Source of the DNA: Peribacillus loiseleuriae
GTDB taxonomy: Bacteria; Bacillota; Bacilli; Bacillales; DSM-1321
DNA: 64,000 bases
Assembly: GCF_001183985.1 (NCBI RefSeq)
Contig: NZ_LFZW01000001.1
Location: 1,209,812 to 1,273,811, forward strand
Direction of reading: 5' to 3'
The notes under the pieces are model-generated. The model searched no databases. It was not told where the DNA came from and saw nothing but the letters and a program-made list of their open reading frames with translations. This document shows, piece by piece, positions 34,901 to 43,083 of this stretch (the stretch's first letter is position 1; every line of letters starts with the position of its first letter). The translations under genes were made by a program, and so were the position numbers.

Positions 34901-35418
34901 TGGTTGGAAAAGAAGCATTGCCTGCTGGCGTACTTTATTTTCATGTCCATAACCCAGTTGTAAAAAGCAAGGGGATGGTCGGGCTTTCGGAACTTGAGCA
35001 AGAAATATTTAAAAGTTTTAAAATGAAAGGTCTGCTTTTAGGTGATCCAGACGTTGTTCAATTAATGGATCAATCATTGGAACAGGGTGTTCTAAGCAAC
35101 TCAAATATGATTCCAGCCGGTTTAAAAAAGGATGGAACGTTGCAGGCTAAATCTAAGATTGCAAGTCAGGAAGAGTTTTTGCTCTTGCAAAATCACATCC
35201 GTCATTTGTATCAAGAAGCGGGTAATGAAATTGTTGAAGGCAACGTAGAGATTAATCCTTATAAACTTAAGGATAAAATTCCTTGTACGTTTTGTGCATT
35301 TAAGTCTGTATGCCAATTTGACCAATCCACAGAGGATAATGAGTATCGATTATTGTCTTCAAATAAACAAGATGAAGTAATGAATGTATTAAGAAGGGAG
35401 GTTTCGACACATGAGTAA
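31918..35418 (+). CDS. addB: AddB subunit of the AddAB helicase-nuclease
   Basis: 1166 residues, normal length. Walker A GRSGSGKTAKV near residue 8, a UvrD-like fold without helicase activity, and a C-terminal RecB-type nuclease domain (GRIDRIDKAEEN ... RVLDYKSSEKDLNL). The four iron-sulphur cysteines are seen as FNSCAFAHYAAH plus CTFCAFKSVC. With AddA it processes double-strand ends and loads RecA at Chi sites. GGGGGCAAGG precedes the ATG; the end overlaps addA by eight bases. Confidence 0.97.
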   Translation: MALKFITGRSGSGKTAKVLDEIGEKLREDPAGKPIIYLVPDQMTFLSENKLIKTPGLEGMIRAQVFSFSRLAWRILQETGGGNRRHLDSVGVNMLIRKIMEDKKDELKMFRRSADKPGFIVQMEEMLTEFKRYCLDPKDINEFRERSLQQSSDAVRDKLHDLELIYQAFEDELVGKYLDSEDYFRLLIEKLAQSSYITEASIYLDGFYSLTPQELQIVEELLKLCKDVTVVLTLDQPYRISPPDGLDLFRQTGSTYFSIYQGALAIGVIVENDEHLESAPRFIGNPGMAHLEANLTVRPAQEFNGATSVTVVQAMNRRAEVEGVARTILRFVRDGNHRFRDFAILVRNGESYHDLINTVFQDYQIPVFIDIKRTMLNHPLIELIRSTLEILNTNWRYEPVFRAIKTELLHPINLNSDIMREKVDRLENYVLSRGIKGNRWYSKEPWTYRRIRGLELEDRRQTDKEKQVEDELNEMKELFNTAILRLSKRLKRAQTGQEMCESLYLYLEELHIPEKLEKLKVEAEERDDLIGAREHEQAWNSVVNLLDQFVELLSEEKITLKQFSTVMESGFETLKFSLVPPAIDQVLVANLDLSRLDDIRTAFVIGLNEGVLPGKAGKDGILSDQDRENLAANGFEVAPSSKLRLLDEEFVAYKAFTTPSESLYLTYPLADEEGKALLPSSYIKRVKDVLPKVKEWVFMNDPSDLDASEQAEYAANYDVALSYLTAQLQLKKRNYPVHPVWWDVYNAYMDHEAMRPEAVRVLSSLFYQNKTKRISAETSRKIYGENILASVSRMELFNSCAFAHYAAHGLKLKERKIFRLDAPDIGEMFHGALKIISDYLYERNISWSSLTKEQCLMLARKAVEQLAPKLQNQILLSSNRHHYLKRKLEQVIGRASIVLSEQAKQSGFVPVGLELGFGKNGQLPPLSFELKDGTKMELVGRIDRIDKAEENDSVYLRVLDYKSSEKDLNLSEVYYGLALQMLTYLDIVITHSNTLVGKEALPAGVLYFHVHNPVVKSKGMVGLSELEQEIFKSFKMKGLLLGDPDVVQLMDQSLEQGVLSNSNMIPAGLKKDGTLQAKSKIASQEEFLLLQNHIRHLYQEAGNEIVEGNVEINPYKLKDKIPCTFCAFKSVCQFDQSTEDNEYRLLSSNKQDEVMNVLRREVSTHE

Positions 35419-38400
35419 GACGAATATCCCAGTAAAACCTGATCATGTTACATGGACTGATGACCAGTGGAAAGCGATCTGGGCAACAGATCAGGATATA
35501 CTCGTGGCGGCTGCTGCTGGGTCGGGGAAAACAGCTGTGCTGGTGACTCGTATTATTGAAAAGATTCTATCTGAAAATAATCCAATTAACGTAGATGAAC
35601 TATTGGTCGTTACCTTTACGAATGCCTCAGCCGCAGAAATGAAGCATCGAATTGGTGAAGCATTGGAGAAATCAATTTCAGATAACCCAAGATCACAGCA
35701 TTTACGAAAGCAACTGAGTTTAATCAATCGTGCTTCAATCTCAACCCTCCATTCTTTTTGTTTAGAAGTGATTCGGAAGTATTATTATTTAACAGATATT
35801 GATCCTGGATTTCGGATTGCAGATTCTACAGAAGCGGAACTGCTTCGTGATGAAGTGATGGAAGAATTGCTTGAGGAACACTATGGTCAAAGTGATGAGA
35901 ATTTTTTTAGATTGGTGGATGCATTTACTAGTGATCGTAATGATGCAGCTCTTCAGCAGATTATTCGTTCGCTTCATAATTTTTCCCAATCATACCCAGA
36001 CCCTGAATCATGGTTACAACAAGCAGCAACAATGTATAACATTGCCGACGATGCAGAGATTGAAGATCTGCCATTTTTGGGCTCATTACAGTTTGATATC
36101 TCTATGCAGCTTCAATCGGCTCGGGATTTATTGGAGCAGGCGCTTGAGTTGACAAAATTGCCAAGCGGTCCCGCGCCAAGAGCCGAGAATCTGTTGGATG
36201 ATTTAATGATTGTAGAACGATTAGAAAAAGCCACTGTAGAATCATGGCAGAAAATGTATGAAAGCATGCAAACTTGGAAGTTTACAACGGCGAAGAGATG
36301 CTCGGGAGATGCCTTCGATAAAGATCTTGTTGAGCTGACTACAAAGCATCGGAATAAAGCAAAGAAAATTCTTGAAACAGTCAAGGGTGAGTTATTTTTG
36401 CGAAAGCCTGAGCATTATCTGCAAGACATCCGAGAATTAAAAGAGTATGTCGAAACATTGGTCGTGCTTGTCAATCAGTTCAATGCGCGGTTCAGGATAG
36501 CAAAAGCGGAAAAGAACATCGTTGATTTTTCCGATTTAGAGCATTATTGCTTAGCCATTTTAACGGAAAAAGTGGAAGGTTATAACCGCACGCCATCCCA
36601 AGCGGCATTGGAGTACCGTCAGCAATTTAAGGAAGTGTTAGTCGATGAGTACCAGGATGTCAACTTTGTCCAGGAATCGATTTTGAAACTGGTTACAGCT
36701 GATGGGGAGAACACGGGGAACATGTTCATGGTAGGTGATGTCAAGCAATCCATTTATCGTTTTCGTTTAGCAGAGCCGAATCTTTTTCTTGGTAAATACA
36801 AGCGATTTACTCGTGATGGGGATGAAACAGGATTACGAATTGATTTGAATCGTAATTTCAGAAGCCGTAAAGAAGTACTAGATGGAACCAATTACTTATT
36901 CAAACGGTTGATGGGAGTACTCGTTGGTGAAATTGAATATGATGAACAAGCCGAATTGAAAAAAGGAGCAGATTATCCGGAGGATTTTGAATATCCGATT
37001 GAGTTATATTTAATTGATGGTGCTAGTTCAGAGGAAGCAAGCTTTAAAGGGGAAGAAAGTAACGGAGAACATGTCGAAGGTTTTGAAGCGGATGAATTGG
37101 AAAATGCACAGCTTGAAGCAAGGATGATGGCAAAGCTTATTCAAAAAGCAATTTCTGAAAAACAGCAAATTTACGATAGTAAAACAGGATTATATCGTTC
37201 TGCAACGTATCGAGATATTGTCGTCCTGTTGCGTTCTATGCCATGGGCACCACAAATTATGGAGGAATTCAAGAAACAAGGAATTCCAGTGTATGCAAAT
37301 TTATCGAGCGGTTATTTCGAGGCAACAGAAGTGGCCATTATGTTGTCACTGCTGAAGACGATTGATAATCCACAGCAAGATATTCCACTCGTATCTGTAT
37401 TACGCTCGCCAATCGTCGGCTTAAATGAAGAAGAACTTGCACAGGTGAGACTATTCAATTCAGGCAGCTATTATGATGCGTTGGCAGATTTTTACCGGAA
37501 AGCTGATCATGATCAATATCCAGATGTTTATGAAAAAGTTTCTTTGTTTTATCGAAACTTATCCAAATGGCGGAAAATGGCTCAGCAAGTATCTTTGTCT
37601 GATTTAATATGGCAACTTTATGGTGGAACAAGATTTTATGACTTTGTTGGTGGAATGCCGGGAGGGAAGCAACGTCAGGCGAATTTACGTGCTTTATATG
37701 ACCGGGCAAGACAATATGAAACAAGCTCGTTTAGAGGATTATTCCGCTTTCTGCGATTTATAGATCGAATGCAGGAGCGCGGCGATGATCTTGGGGCGGC
37801 TCGTGCACTCGGGGAGCAGGAAGATGTGGTTCGCTTAATGACGATCCATTCATCGAAGGGACTGGAGTTTCCGCTCGTATTTATTGCGGGGCTTTCCAAA
37901 CAATTCAACATGATGGATCTTCGTAAATCTTATTTGCTAGATAAAGAGTATGGTTTCGCTAGTGACTATGTGAACCCAGAGCTGCGAATTACCTATCCTT
38001 CTCTTCCGCAAATTGCGTTCAAGAAAAAGAAACAGCTTGAAATGATTGCAGAAGAAATGCGTGTATTATACGTAGCGATGACTCGAGCTAAAGAAAAGTT
38101 ATATCTAATCGGAACGTTGAAGGATATTGAGAAAAGTGCTTCGAAATGGATTGGTGATGCAAGTGATTCTGAGTGGCTGCTAAAGGACTATGTTCGTGCA
38201 AATGCACGCAGCTATATGGATTGGATAGGGCCTGCGCTCGTTCGTCACCCTCACAGTACTACTTTCTTGGAGGGAGCGGGTCAGATATTCAACTATATAG
38301 ACGATGTCAGTAATCATCCATCACATTGGATCATTCAAACGGTACAAAGAGAACAGCTTCAAGTGCAGGAAGATGAAACGGTGAACGAAGGGGAGAGCTG

Positions 38401-39178
38401 GCTCGAGCACATTAAAAACGCTGAAAAAATGGATATAGAGTCAGAGTTTCACGATAAAATTATGTCTCAACTTGCTTGGACATATCGTGAAAGAGATGCT
38501 AGTGTAAACCGTTCAAAACAATCTGTTTCAGAGTTGAAACGTCAGCTTGAATTTCAAGATGAGCAAAGTTCAACAGACCTGTTGCGTAAATTTAAACGAC
38601 CGATAGCTAATCGACCTGCTTTTATGCAGGAAAAATCATTAACACCTGCTGAAAAAGGGACGATTGCCCATCTTGTGATGCAGCATATTAGCGTAAAAGA
38701 GCCGATAACTATCGAATCGGTTGAGCAATTACTGAACGAGCTAATCATAAGGGAGCTGTTAACGGAAGAACAGAAAAACGCTGTTAACGTCGAGGTAATT
38801 GTCTCGTTCTTTGATTCTGAAATAGGCCAAAGGATGCAAAGAGCATCTGTGATCCGCAGAGAAGTTCCATTTACATTGGCGGTTCCAGCTAGCGAAGCGT
38901 ATTCCCATTGGTGTGGGGAAGAAGAGACTGTTCTTGTTCAAGGGGTAATAGACTGTATTTTTGAAGATGAAGACGGCCTTGTTTTATTGGATTATAAAAC
39001 AGATGGCATTACCGATCGTTTCCATAATGGGTTTGAAGGTGCCAGAGAGATATTGGCTGATCGTTATCGGATTCAACTGCAATGGTATACGCGTGCAATT
39101 GAAGGGATATTAAAGAAAAAGGTGAATCACCGCTATTTATTTTTCTTCGATGGTGGATATTTACTAGAAATAGAATAG
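35411..39178 (+). CDS. addA: AddA subunit of the AddAB helicase-nuclease
   Basis: 1255 residues. A superfamily 1A helicase with Q motif (TWTDDQWKAIWA), Walker A AAAAGSGKTAVLVTRI, Walker B VDEYQDVNFVQ, motif III GDVKQSIYRFR and motif V-VI THSSKGLEFPLVF / VAMTRAKEKLYL. The C-terminal nuclease has LVQGVIDCIFEDEDGLVLLD and DYKTD. It unwinds and cuts 3' strands. Its ATG lies in the addB end with GGGAGG upstream. In B. subtilis sbcDC follow; here gerPF is next, convergent. Confidence 0.97.
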   Translation: MSKTNIPVKPDHVTWTDDQWKAIWATDQDILVAAAAGSGKTAVLVTRIIEKILSENNPINVDELLVVTFTNASAAEMKHRIGEALEKSISDNPRSQHLRKQLSLINRASISTLHSFCLEVIRKYYYLTDIDPGFRIADSTEAELLRDEVMEELLEEHYGQSDENFFRLVDAFTSDRNDAALQQIIRSLHNFSQSYPDPESWLQQAATMYNIADDAEIEDLPFLGSLQFDISMQLQSARDLLEQALELTKLPSGPAPRAENLLDDLMIVERLEKATVESWQKMYESMQTWKFTTAKRCSGDAFDKDLVELTTKHRNKAKKILETVKGELFLRKPEHYLQDIRELKEYVETLVVLVNQFNARFRIAKAEKNIVDFSDLEHYCLAILTEKVEGYNRTPSQAALEYRQQFKEVLVDEYQDVNFVQESILKLVTADGENTGNMFMVGDVKQSIYRFRLAEPNLFLGKYKRFTRDGDETGLRIDLNRNFRSRKEVLDGTNYLFKRLMGVLVGEIEYDEQAELKKGADYPEDFEYPIELYLIDGASSEEASFKGEESNGEHVEGFEADELENAQLEARMMAKLIQKAISEKQQIYDSKTGLYRSATYRDIVVLLRSMPWAPQIMEEFKKQGIPVYANLSSGYFEATEVAIMLSLLKTIDNPQQDIPLVSVLRSPIVGLNEEELAQVRLFNSGSYYDALADFYRKADHDQYPDVYEKVSLFYRNLSKWRKMAQQVSLSDLIWQLYGGTRFYDFVGGMPGGKQRQANLRALYDRARQYETSSFRGLFRFLRFIDRMQERGDDLGAARALGEQEDVVRLMTIHSSKGLEFPLVFIAGLSKQFNMMDLRKSYLLDKEYGFASDYVNPELRITYPSLPQIAFKKKKQLEMIAEEMRVLYVAMTRAKEKLYLIGTLKDIEKSASKWIGDASDSEWLLKDYVRANARSYMDWIGPALVRHPHSTTFLEGAGQIFNYIDDVSNHPSHWIIQTVQREQLQVQEDETVNEGESWLEHIKNAEKMDIESEFHDKIMSQLAWTYRERDASVNRSKQSVSELKRQLEFQDEQSSTDLLRKFKRPIANRPAFMQEKSLTPAEKGTIAHLVMQHISVKEPITIESVEQLLNELIIRELLTEEQKNAVNVEVIVSFFDSEIGQRMQRASVIRREVPFTLAVPASEAYSHWCGEEETVLVQGVIDCIFEDEDGLVLLDYKTDGITDRFHNGFEGAREILADRYRIQLQWYTRAIEGILKKKVNHRYLFFFDGGYLLEIE

Positions 39179-39190
39179 TTTGCTGAGTAC

Positions 39191-39304
39191 AAGAAGGGTC
39201 AGACCTCGCATTCTATACACAGTTTATAGTGTTAATCCACTGAATTGAACTGTATATAATAATGCGGAGTCCGACCTTTTAGTTATGAAACAGCCTTTTT
39301 TTGA
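39191..39304 (-). repeat. Palindromic repeat family A, copy 7
   Basis: AAGAAGGGTCAGACCTCGCA, inner TACACAGTTTAT matched by AACTGTATATAA, then ATGCGGAGTCCGACC and outer AGTTATGAAACAGCC with T7. The CGCAT/ATGCG segment replaces CACAT/GTGTG of other copies on both arms. It lies between the convergent addA and gerPF genes. Confidence 0.85.
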
Positions 39305-39311
39305 CCCTATT

Positions 39312-39530
39312 TTAATTATTCCCAGCAATTGGCTGATCAACACCAGCCAAATCAAGAATATTGTTTCCACTTAGTCCATTTGCATTAAAAATAAAGAGTC
39401 CTGTGTTACTAGAACCAGAACCTGCTACGGATTTTGACGAGCTTTTCGGAGAGATGGCAAGCGAGTCGCCAAATTGCACGATTCCCCCAGCATTACTGGT
39501 TACTTGAACGGGACCAACGATAGCTGGCAT
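39312..39530 (-). CDS. gerPF: Spore germination protein GerPF
   Basis: 72 residues from ATG 39530 (MPAIVGPVQVTSNAGGIVQF), then GDSLAISPKSSSKSVAGSGS, clearly GerPF. GerP proteins are spore-coat proteins needed for nutrient germinants to reach receptors in the inner membrane. A 174 base gap separates it from gerPE, larger than the other gaps in the operon, so it may have an extra promoter; a weak sigma-K -10-like CATACTAAA lies about 30 bases upstream. Confidence 0.95.
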   Translation of the reverse strand: MPAIVGPVQVTSNAGGIVQFGDSLAISPKSSSKSVAGSGSSNTGLFIFNANGLSGNNILDLAGVDQPIAGNN

Positions 39531-39704
39531 GTAAATCATCCTTTTAAGAAAGTTTAGTATGCAATTATAAATTAAATCACATCGACCTGTTCAATGAAAA
39601 TTAAAAATGAGTTAAGATAAACGAATATTTGCCGCCCTCGGATTATCATGTGATTAAGTATTTAGCTTATCAAAGGACTCAGATGAGTGTATGGTGGAAT
39701 TTTT

Positions 39705-40148
39705 TTATTTTTCATTGTCTACTGGTAGAACTCCGTTTTGGAACTGAATCGTTCCTTCAGGTAGAGTATTTACACCTGTTTTATTCTTAGAAATATAGCG
39801 AACATGCATCACCCGATTACGCATTCTAATATGATCAGTTTTCCCAATACCTACTACGGATGAAGCTGAAACAGCACTAATTTTAATAGCTCCTACAGAG
39901 ATAAATGGTTGAAGATGGTTAGTATTCATAACAACTGGCTCTACTATAGGCAAAAGGGGTGGATAAGATTGGAATAGTGGATAATCCTTAAAATCCTTTT
40001 CTTGAATGTGCATAACATCTGAACGGCGTTGAATGGCTAATACATCATTCTCACTATCAATAAATTGACAATCCCCAATCTGTATGAATGAACTATATAA
40101 AGCAATTTGAATATTAATCCGATCGACTTTAGAAATTCTAGAAAACAT
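39705..40148 (-). CDS. gerPE: Spore germination protein GerPE
   Basis: 147 residues, MFSRISKVDRINIQIALYSS then FIQIGDCQFIDSENDVLAIQ. The beta-rich repeats with SSVVGIGKTDHI match GerPE. It acts in the spore coat with the other GerP proteins to let germinants through. It follows gerPD after four bases, so coupling is likely. The C-terminus is slightly longer than usual and poorly conserved. Confidence 0.93.
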   Translation of the reverse strand: MFSRISKVDRINIQIALYSSFIQIGDCQFIDSENDVLAIQRRSDVMHIQEKDFKDYPLFQSYPPLLPIVEPVVMNTNHLQPFISVGAIKISAVSASSVVGIGKTDHIRMRNRVMHVRYISKNKTGVNTLPEGTIQFQNGVLPVDNEK

Positions 40149-40152
40149 CTTA

Positions 40153-40335
40153 TTATCCTTTTGGTGCTAATGGTAGGAATGAAGTACCGACAATTAATGC
40201 TTCGGGTGGTGTATCAAATGCAGAAGAAAGTTGTATCGTTTGCACATCTCCGATTTGAAATACAGAAGAACTGGCTACGATCCGAACCTCGATTTGCCCA
40301 ACGCATAATTCACCATTTGTAATGTTAAATTCCAT
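40153..40335 (-). CDS. gerPD: Spore germination protein GerPD
   Basis: 60 residues: MEFNITNGELCVGQIEVRIV, ASSSVFQIGDVQTIQLSSAF, DTPPEALIVGTSFLPLAPKG. SSSVFQIGD is the short repeat shared by GerPA, B, D and F. It overlaps the end of gerPC by 11 bases, and AGGAGGAAATT precedes its ATG within gerPC. Confidence 0.94.
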   Translation of the reverse strand: MEFNITNGELCVGQIEVRIVASSSVFQIGDVQTIQLSSAFDTPPEALIVGTSFLPLAPKG

Positions 40336-40939
40336 GATTTGAATTTCCTCCTGACTGTTTGTGTGAAGCTATAATAAAATTTCGAATCGCAATATGAATA
40401 TCTGTGTTGAGTTTTTCTATGATTTGTTGTTTCATTTGTTCGTGACGATGTGGAGAACGTTGATCTGGTGACGTTTGGCTTAGGTATTGTTCAATTCGCT
40501 GTTTGAGCTGCTTTTCAAGATCATTTCTAATAAATTCATGATAGGATGGGTCAAGCTTGGCGTTAATTTCACTTTCAGTATCTGTAATCAGTGTATCAAG
40601 ATTGGTAAGAATGTGATTTTGAATGTCCTGAATAAGTTCATTTCTTGCGGGAAACATGTACGGCTCAAAAGTTGAAGGATTCGATGAAGGGACTGCTAAT
40701 TCTTCAATATTGCTAAGATCATTTGGATTTAATCCGATGTTCAAAGTACCTTCGAGTGTTTCCACTTTTAATTGATCAAACTTATATTCGATTCGTTCAA
40801 CATTGACCGTTGGTTTCGCTTTTAATTGTTCCAACTGCTCCAACAAAGATTGAACCGTGGACTCGAGGTTTTCGATACGCTTATTTTGGCTGGAGAGATA
40901 TTTCTGCATTTGTATGGTATAAGAGTAGAAGTCATTCAT
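40325..40939 (-). CDS. gerPC: Spore germination protein GerPC
   Basis: 204 residues from ATG 40939 (MNDFYSYTIQMQKYLSSQNK), seven bases after GAGGTGATG; an in-frame ATG at 40948 overlaps the ribosome site. A coiled coil (RIENLESTVQSLLEQLEQLK) is followed by a helical domain ending in low-complexity SHKQSGGNSNHG. It matches the GerPC family in length and order. The frame continues upstream into repeat C copy 2, which is not part of the protein. Confidence 0.93.
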   Translation of the reverse strand: MNDFYSYTIQMQKYLSSQNKRIENLESTVQSLLEQLEQLKAKPTVNVERIEYKFDQLKVETLEGTLNIGLNPNDLSNIEELAVPSSNPSTFEPYMFPARNELIQDIQNHILTNLDTLITDTESEINAKLDPSYHEFIRNDLEKQLKQRIEQYLSQTSPDQRSPHRHEQMKQQIIEKLNTDIHIAIRNFIIASHKQSGGNSNHGI

Positions 40940-41005
40940 CGTTCTCATCACCTCGCTTTTTTCGCCAAATGATACAGGGTTACAAGTTTCATACAAAACG
41001 AATAT

Positions 41006-41190
41006 AGCGTTAAAACGCCACCATTTACCATGAAGGATCAATCATGTAACACGCTACACTCACCTAATCACGATGGTGGCGGTGCGGAGCCAGATTTCGG
41101 AATATTTCTCAATATTATAAGTCTATTTGCTAAGTAGATTGGCTATATTAGTAAGTCACGAAGACCCGCCCCATGTCCTTCATGCAACAA
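41006..41190 (-). repeat. Dispersed repeat family C, copy 2, inside the gerP operon
   Basis: On the plus strand: GCGTTAAAACGCCACCATTT, ACCATGAAGGATCAATCATG, CACGATGGTGGCGGTGCGGA, an 80 base insert-like stretch, then GCCCCATGTCCTTCATGC. It parallels 9701-9812. It separates gerPB (ends 41201) from gerPC (starts 40939), so the operon transcript must pass through it. The strand is arbitrary. Confidence 0.75.
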
Positions 41191-41200
41191 CATTCATCAA

Positions 41201-41431
41201 CTAATCTCTATGAGAAGGCTGAGTGACCGGACGGCTTGAAGCAGGCGCTGCTAAGGGCGTCGAAGGCTCTAGTTCTAACTGCGGTGCAGGCTCAGTAAAT
41301 CCACCCGTATTACTAAGCTGAGATAGCGGTTTAATAACACCAGCACTGCCAATTTGGAAAACGGAGGAATTCCCAATACTCGTGATTTTAATGCTATGAA
41401 TGTGAATGTTTTGCTGAATATTAAAAATCAT
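41201..41431 (-). CDS. gerPB: Spore germination protein GerPB
   Basis: 76 residues: MIFNIQQNIHIHSIKITSIG then NSSVFQIGSAGVIKPLSQLS and NTGGFTEPAPQLE, a clear GerPB. The C-terminal tail is proline-rich. A TTG codon directly before the ATG is also usable; AGAGAGGGG is the ribosome site. It follows gerPA by 24 bases. Confidence 0.94.
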   Translation of the reverse strand: MIFNIQQNIHIHSIKITSIGNSSVFQIGSAGVIKPLSQLSNTGGFTEPAPQLELEPSTPLAAPASSRPVTQPSHRD

Positions 41432-41455
41432 CAAGATTCCCCTCTCTAAAACGGT

Positions 41456-41677
41456 TCAAATGTTGAATAGGATTGGTTGATCAGTTACATCCGAATCATA
41501 CGTATTTGTCGTACTATTCCCGTTATATAGTGAAATGTTATCTCCAGTATTAAATGAGCCAGCACCGGAATAGGTTTTCGTAGTGGAATATGGAGTTACT
41601 TTATACACATCTCCAATATTGAAAACGGCGCTTGTTCCAAGGCTGATGACCTGAACGACCCCAACGATGGCGGGCAT
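41456..41677 (-). CDS. gerPA: Spore germination protein GerPA
   Basis: 73 residues from ATG 41677 (MPAIVGVVQVISLGTSAVFN, then IGDVYKVTPYSTTKTYSGAG), preceded by AAGGAGGAG. The frame extends to 41710 without a ribosome site. It is the first gene of gerPABCDEF, whose products localise to the inner coat. A sigma-K type promoter lies just upstream. Confidence 0.95.
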   Translation of the reverse strand: MPAIVGVVQVISLGTSAVFNIGDVYKVTPYSTTKTYSGAGSFNTGDNISLYNGNSTTNTYDSDVTDQPILFNI

Positions 41678-41709
41678 AAATAACTCCTCCTTGAAAAATT
41701 TCCCTGCCA

Positions 41710-41736
41710 TATACTATGTAATTTGTGCAACGTTGT
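41710..41736 (-). promoter_or_regulatory. Sigma-K type promoter of the gerP operon
   Basis: Minus strand AC (41736-41735), 16 bases, then CATAGTATA (41718-41710), a full match to the sigma-K consensus AC-N16/17-CATAnnnTA. gerP of B. subtilis is under sigma-K in the mother cell. Confidence 0.7.
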
Positions 41737-41877
41737 GATTCAATCGCCTAATAAGTGCTTTAGAAAATCTTTCATGTAGGTAGTGAAAAAATGATGATGA
41801 AAGAAATATTCCGTTATCAAACTACAACGTATAAAATATAAGAAAAAGCGTATCGATGGGGAGCTGAAGAGTAAGGA

Positions 41878-43059
41878 ATGAAACAAAATAGACAAATTAT
41901 TAATGAAGGTCAAAGGATTCAAAGTATCGATAGTTTGCGAGGATTAGCTATACTTGGAATCTTTCTCGTAAATATGCCTGATTTTCATTCACCGTTTTTA
42001 CATATTAATCCACTTGAGTGGTGGAGGGATAACCCTGATCGTATAATCTACATATTGGTTGATTTATTTGCTCAGGCAAGCTTTTATCCAATGTTTGCGT
42101 TTTTGTTCGGCTTTGGCGCTGTTATTCTTGCGGAGCGGGTTCAGAGCAGAAATCAATCATTTCCACTTGTATTTGCTAGAAGATTGGTCGTTCTTTTGGT
42201 CATTGGGTGTGTCCATGCCTTTCTCATTTGGCATGGAGACATTTTAATCAATTATGCGTTGTTTGGTTTTATCTTTCTGTTATTTTATAAGATGAGCGGC
42301 CAAACTCTCCTATGGCTAGGCTCACTTCTCTTTGCCATTCCAGCATTATTGTTTAGTTTATTGATGATGTTGCTTTACCTAACGATACCTGATGAGGCTG
42401 CAATCGTAACTAATTTTGAAATGGTTAAGGCTTCTATTGAAGCCTATCAATCTGGTACCTTTATGGATATTTTTCAGCAACGTTTTGAAGAGTGGTATAT
42501 GGTGAATCATTTAGGAAATGGTATCATCCTCTTTTTCTCCATCTTTCCGTTGTTTTTGATTGGTGCAGGGTTTGCAAAGCTAAAGTGGTTGGAGGAACCG
42601 ACGCACAATCAGCGAAAACTGACGATAATGGCTGTTGTAAGTTTCATCATCGGCGGTTTACTTAAAGCAAGTCCATATATAGCAGACTACAATTATTTCA
42701 CAGTGTCCCTTCAAGACATGATAGGTGGTCCTGTGCTATCGATTTTTTATCTGACCGCGATTGTATTACTCTTGCAAAACAAATTTATTGCAAAAATTTT
42801 ATCCCCACTAGCCAATGTCGGTCGGTTATCCATGAGTAATTATTTGCTACAGTCCATCATTGGGACGTTGCTATTCTATTCGTATGGCTTTGGGTTATAT
42901 GATAAAATTTCCTTTACAGCAGGAGTTATGCTAGTTGTTGTTATTTACTTTATCCAGCTTTTATTCAGTAATATCTGGTTGAGGTATTATCGAATGGGTC
43001 CTGTTGAATATGTTTGGCGGTTTGCTACCTATGGCACCCGTCCAAAGCTGAAAAAATAA
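41878..43059 (+). CDS. DUF418 (YeiB-type) membrane protein
   Basis: 393 residues with 9-10 hydrophobic segments. It starts with the hallmark RIQSIDSLRGLAILGIFLVN, then FYPMFAFLFGFGAVILAERV, and ends with GRLSMSNYLLQSIIGTLLFY and GPVEYVWRFATYG, all landmarks of DUF418/YeiB proteins, which resemble acyltransferase-3 membrane enzymes. The substrate is unknown. The ribosome site (AGAGTAAGGA) is weak. yisK begins 24 bases later on the same strand. Confidence 0.88.
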   Translation: MKQNRQIINEGQRIQSIDSLRGLAILGIFLVNMPDFHSPFLHINPLEWWRDNPDRIIYILVDLFAQASFYPMFAFLFGFGAVILAERVQSRNQSFPLVFARRLVVLLVIGCVHAFLIWHGDILINYALFGFIFLLFYKMSGQTLLWLGSLLFAIPALLFSLLMMLLYLTIPDEAAIVTNFEMVKASIEAYQSGTFMDIFQQRFEEWYMVNHLGNGIILFFSIFPLFLIGAGFAKLKWLEEPTHNQRKLTIMAVVSFIIGGLLKASPYIADYNYFTVSLQDMIGGPVLSIFYLTAIVLLLQNKFIAKILSPLANVGRLSMSNYLLQSIIGTLLFYSYGFGLYDKISFTAGVMLVVVIYFIQLLFSNIWLRYYRMGPVEYVWRFATYGTRPKLKK

Positions 43060-43083
43060 TCATAAGCAAAGGGGATGTTAATG

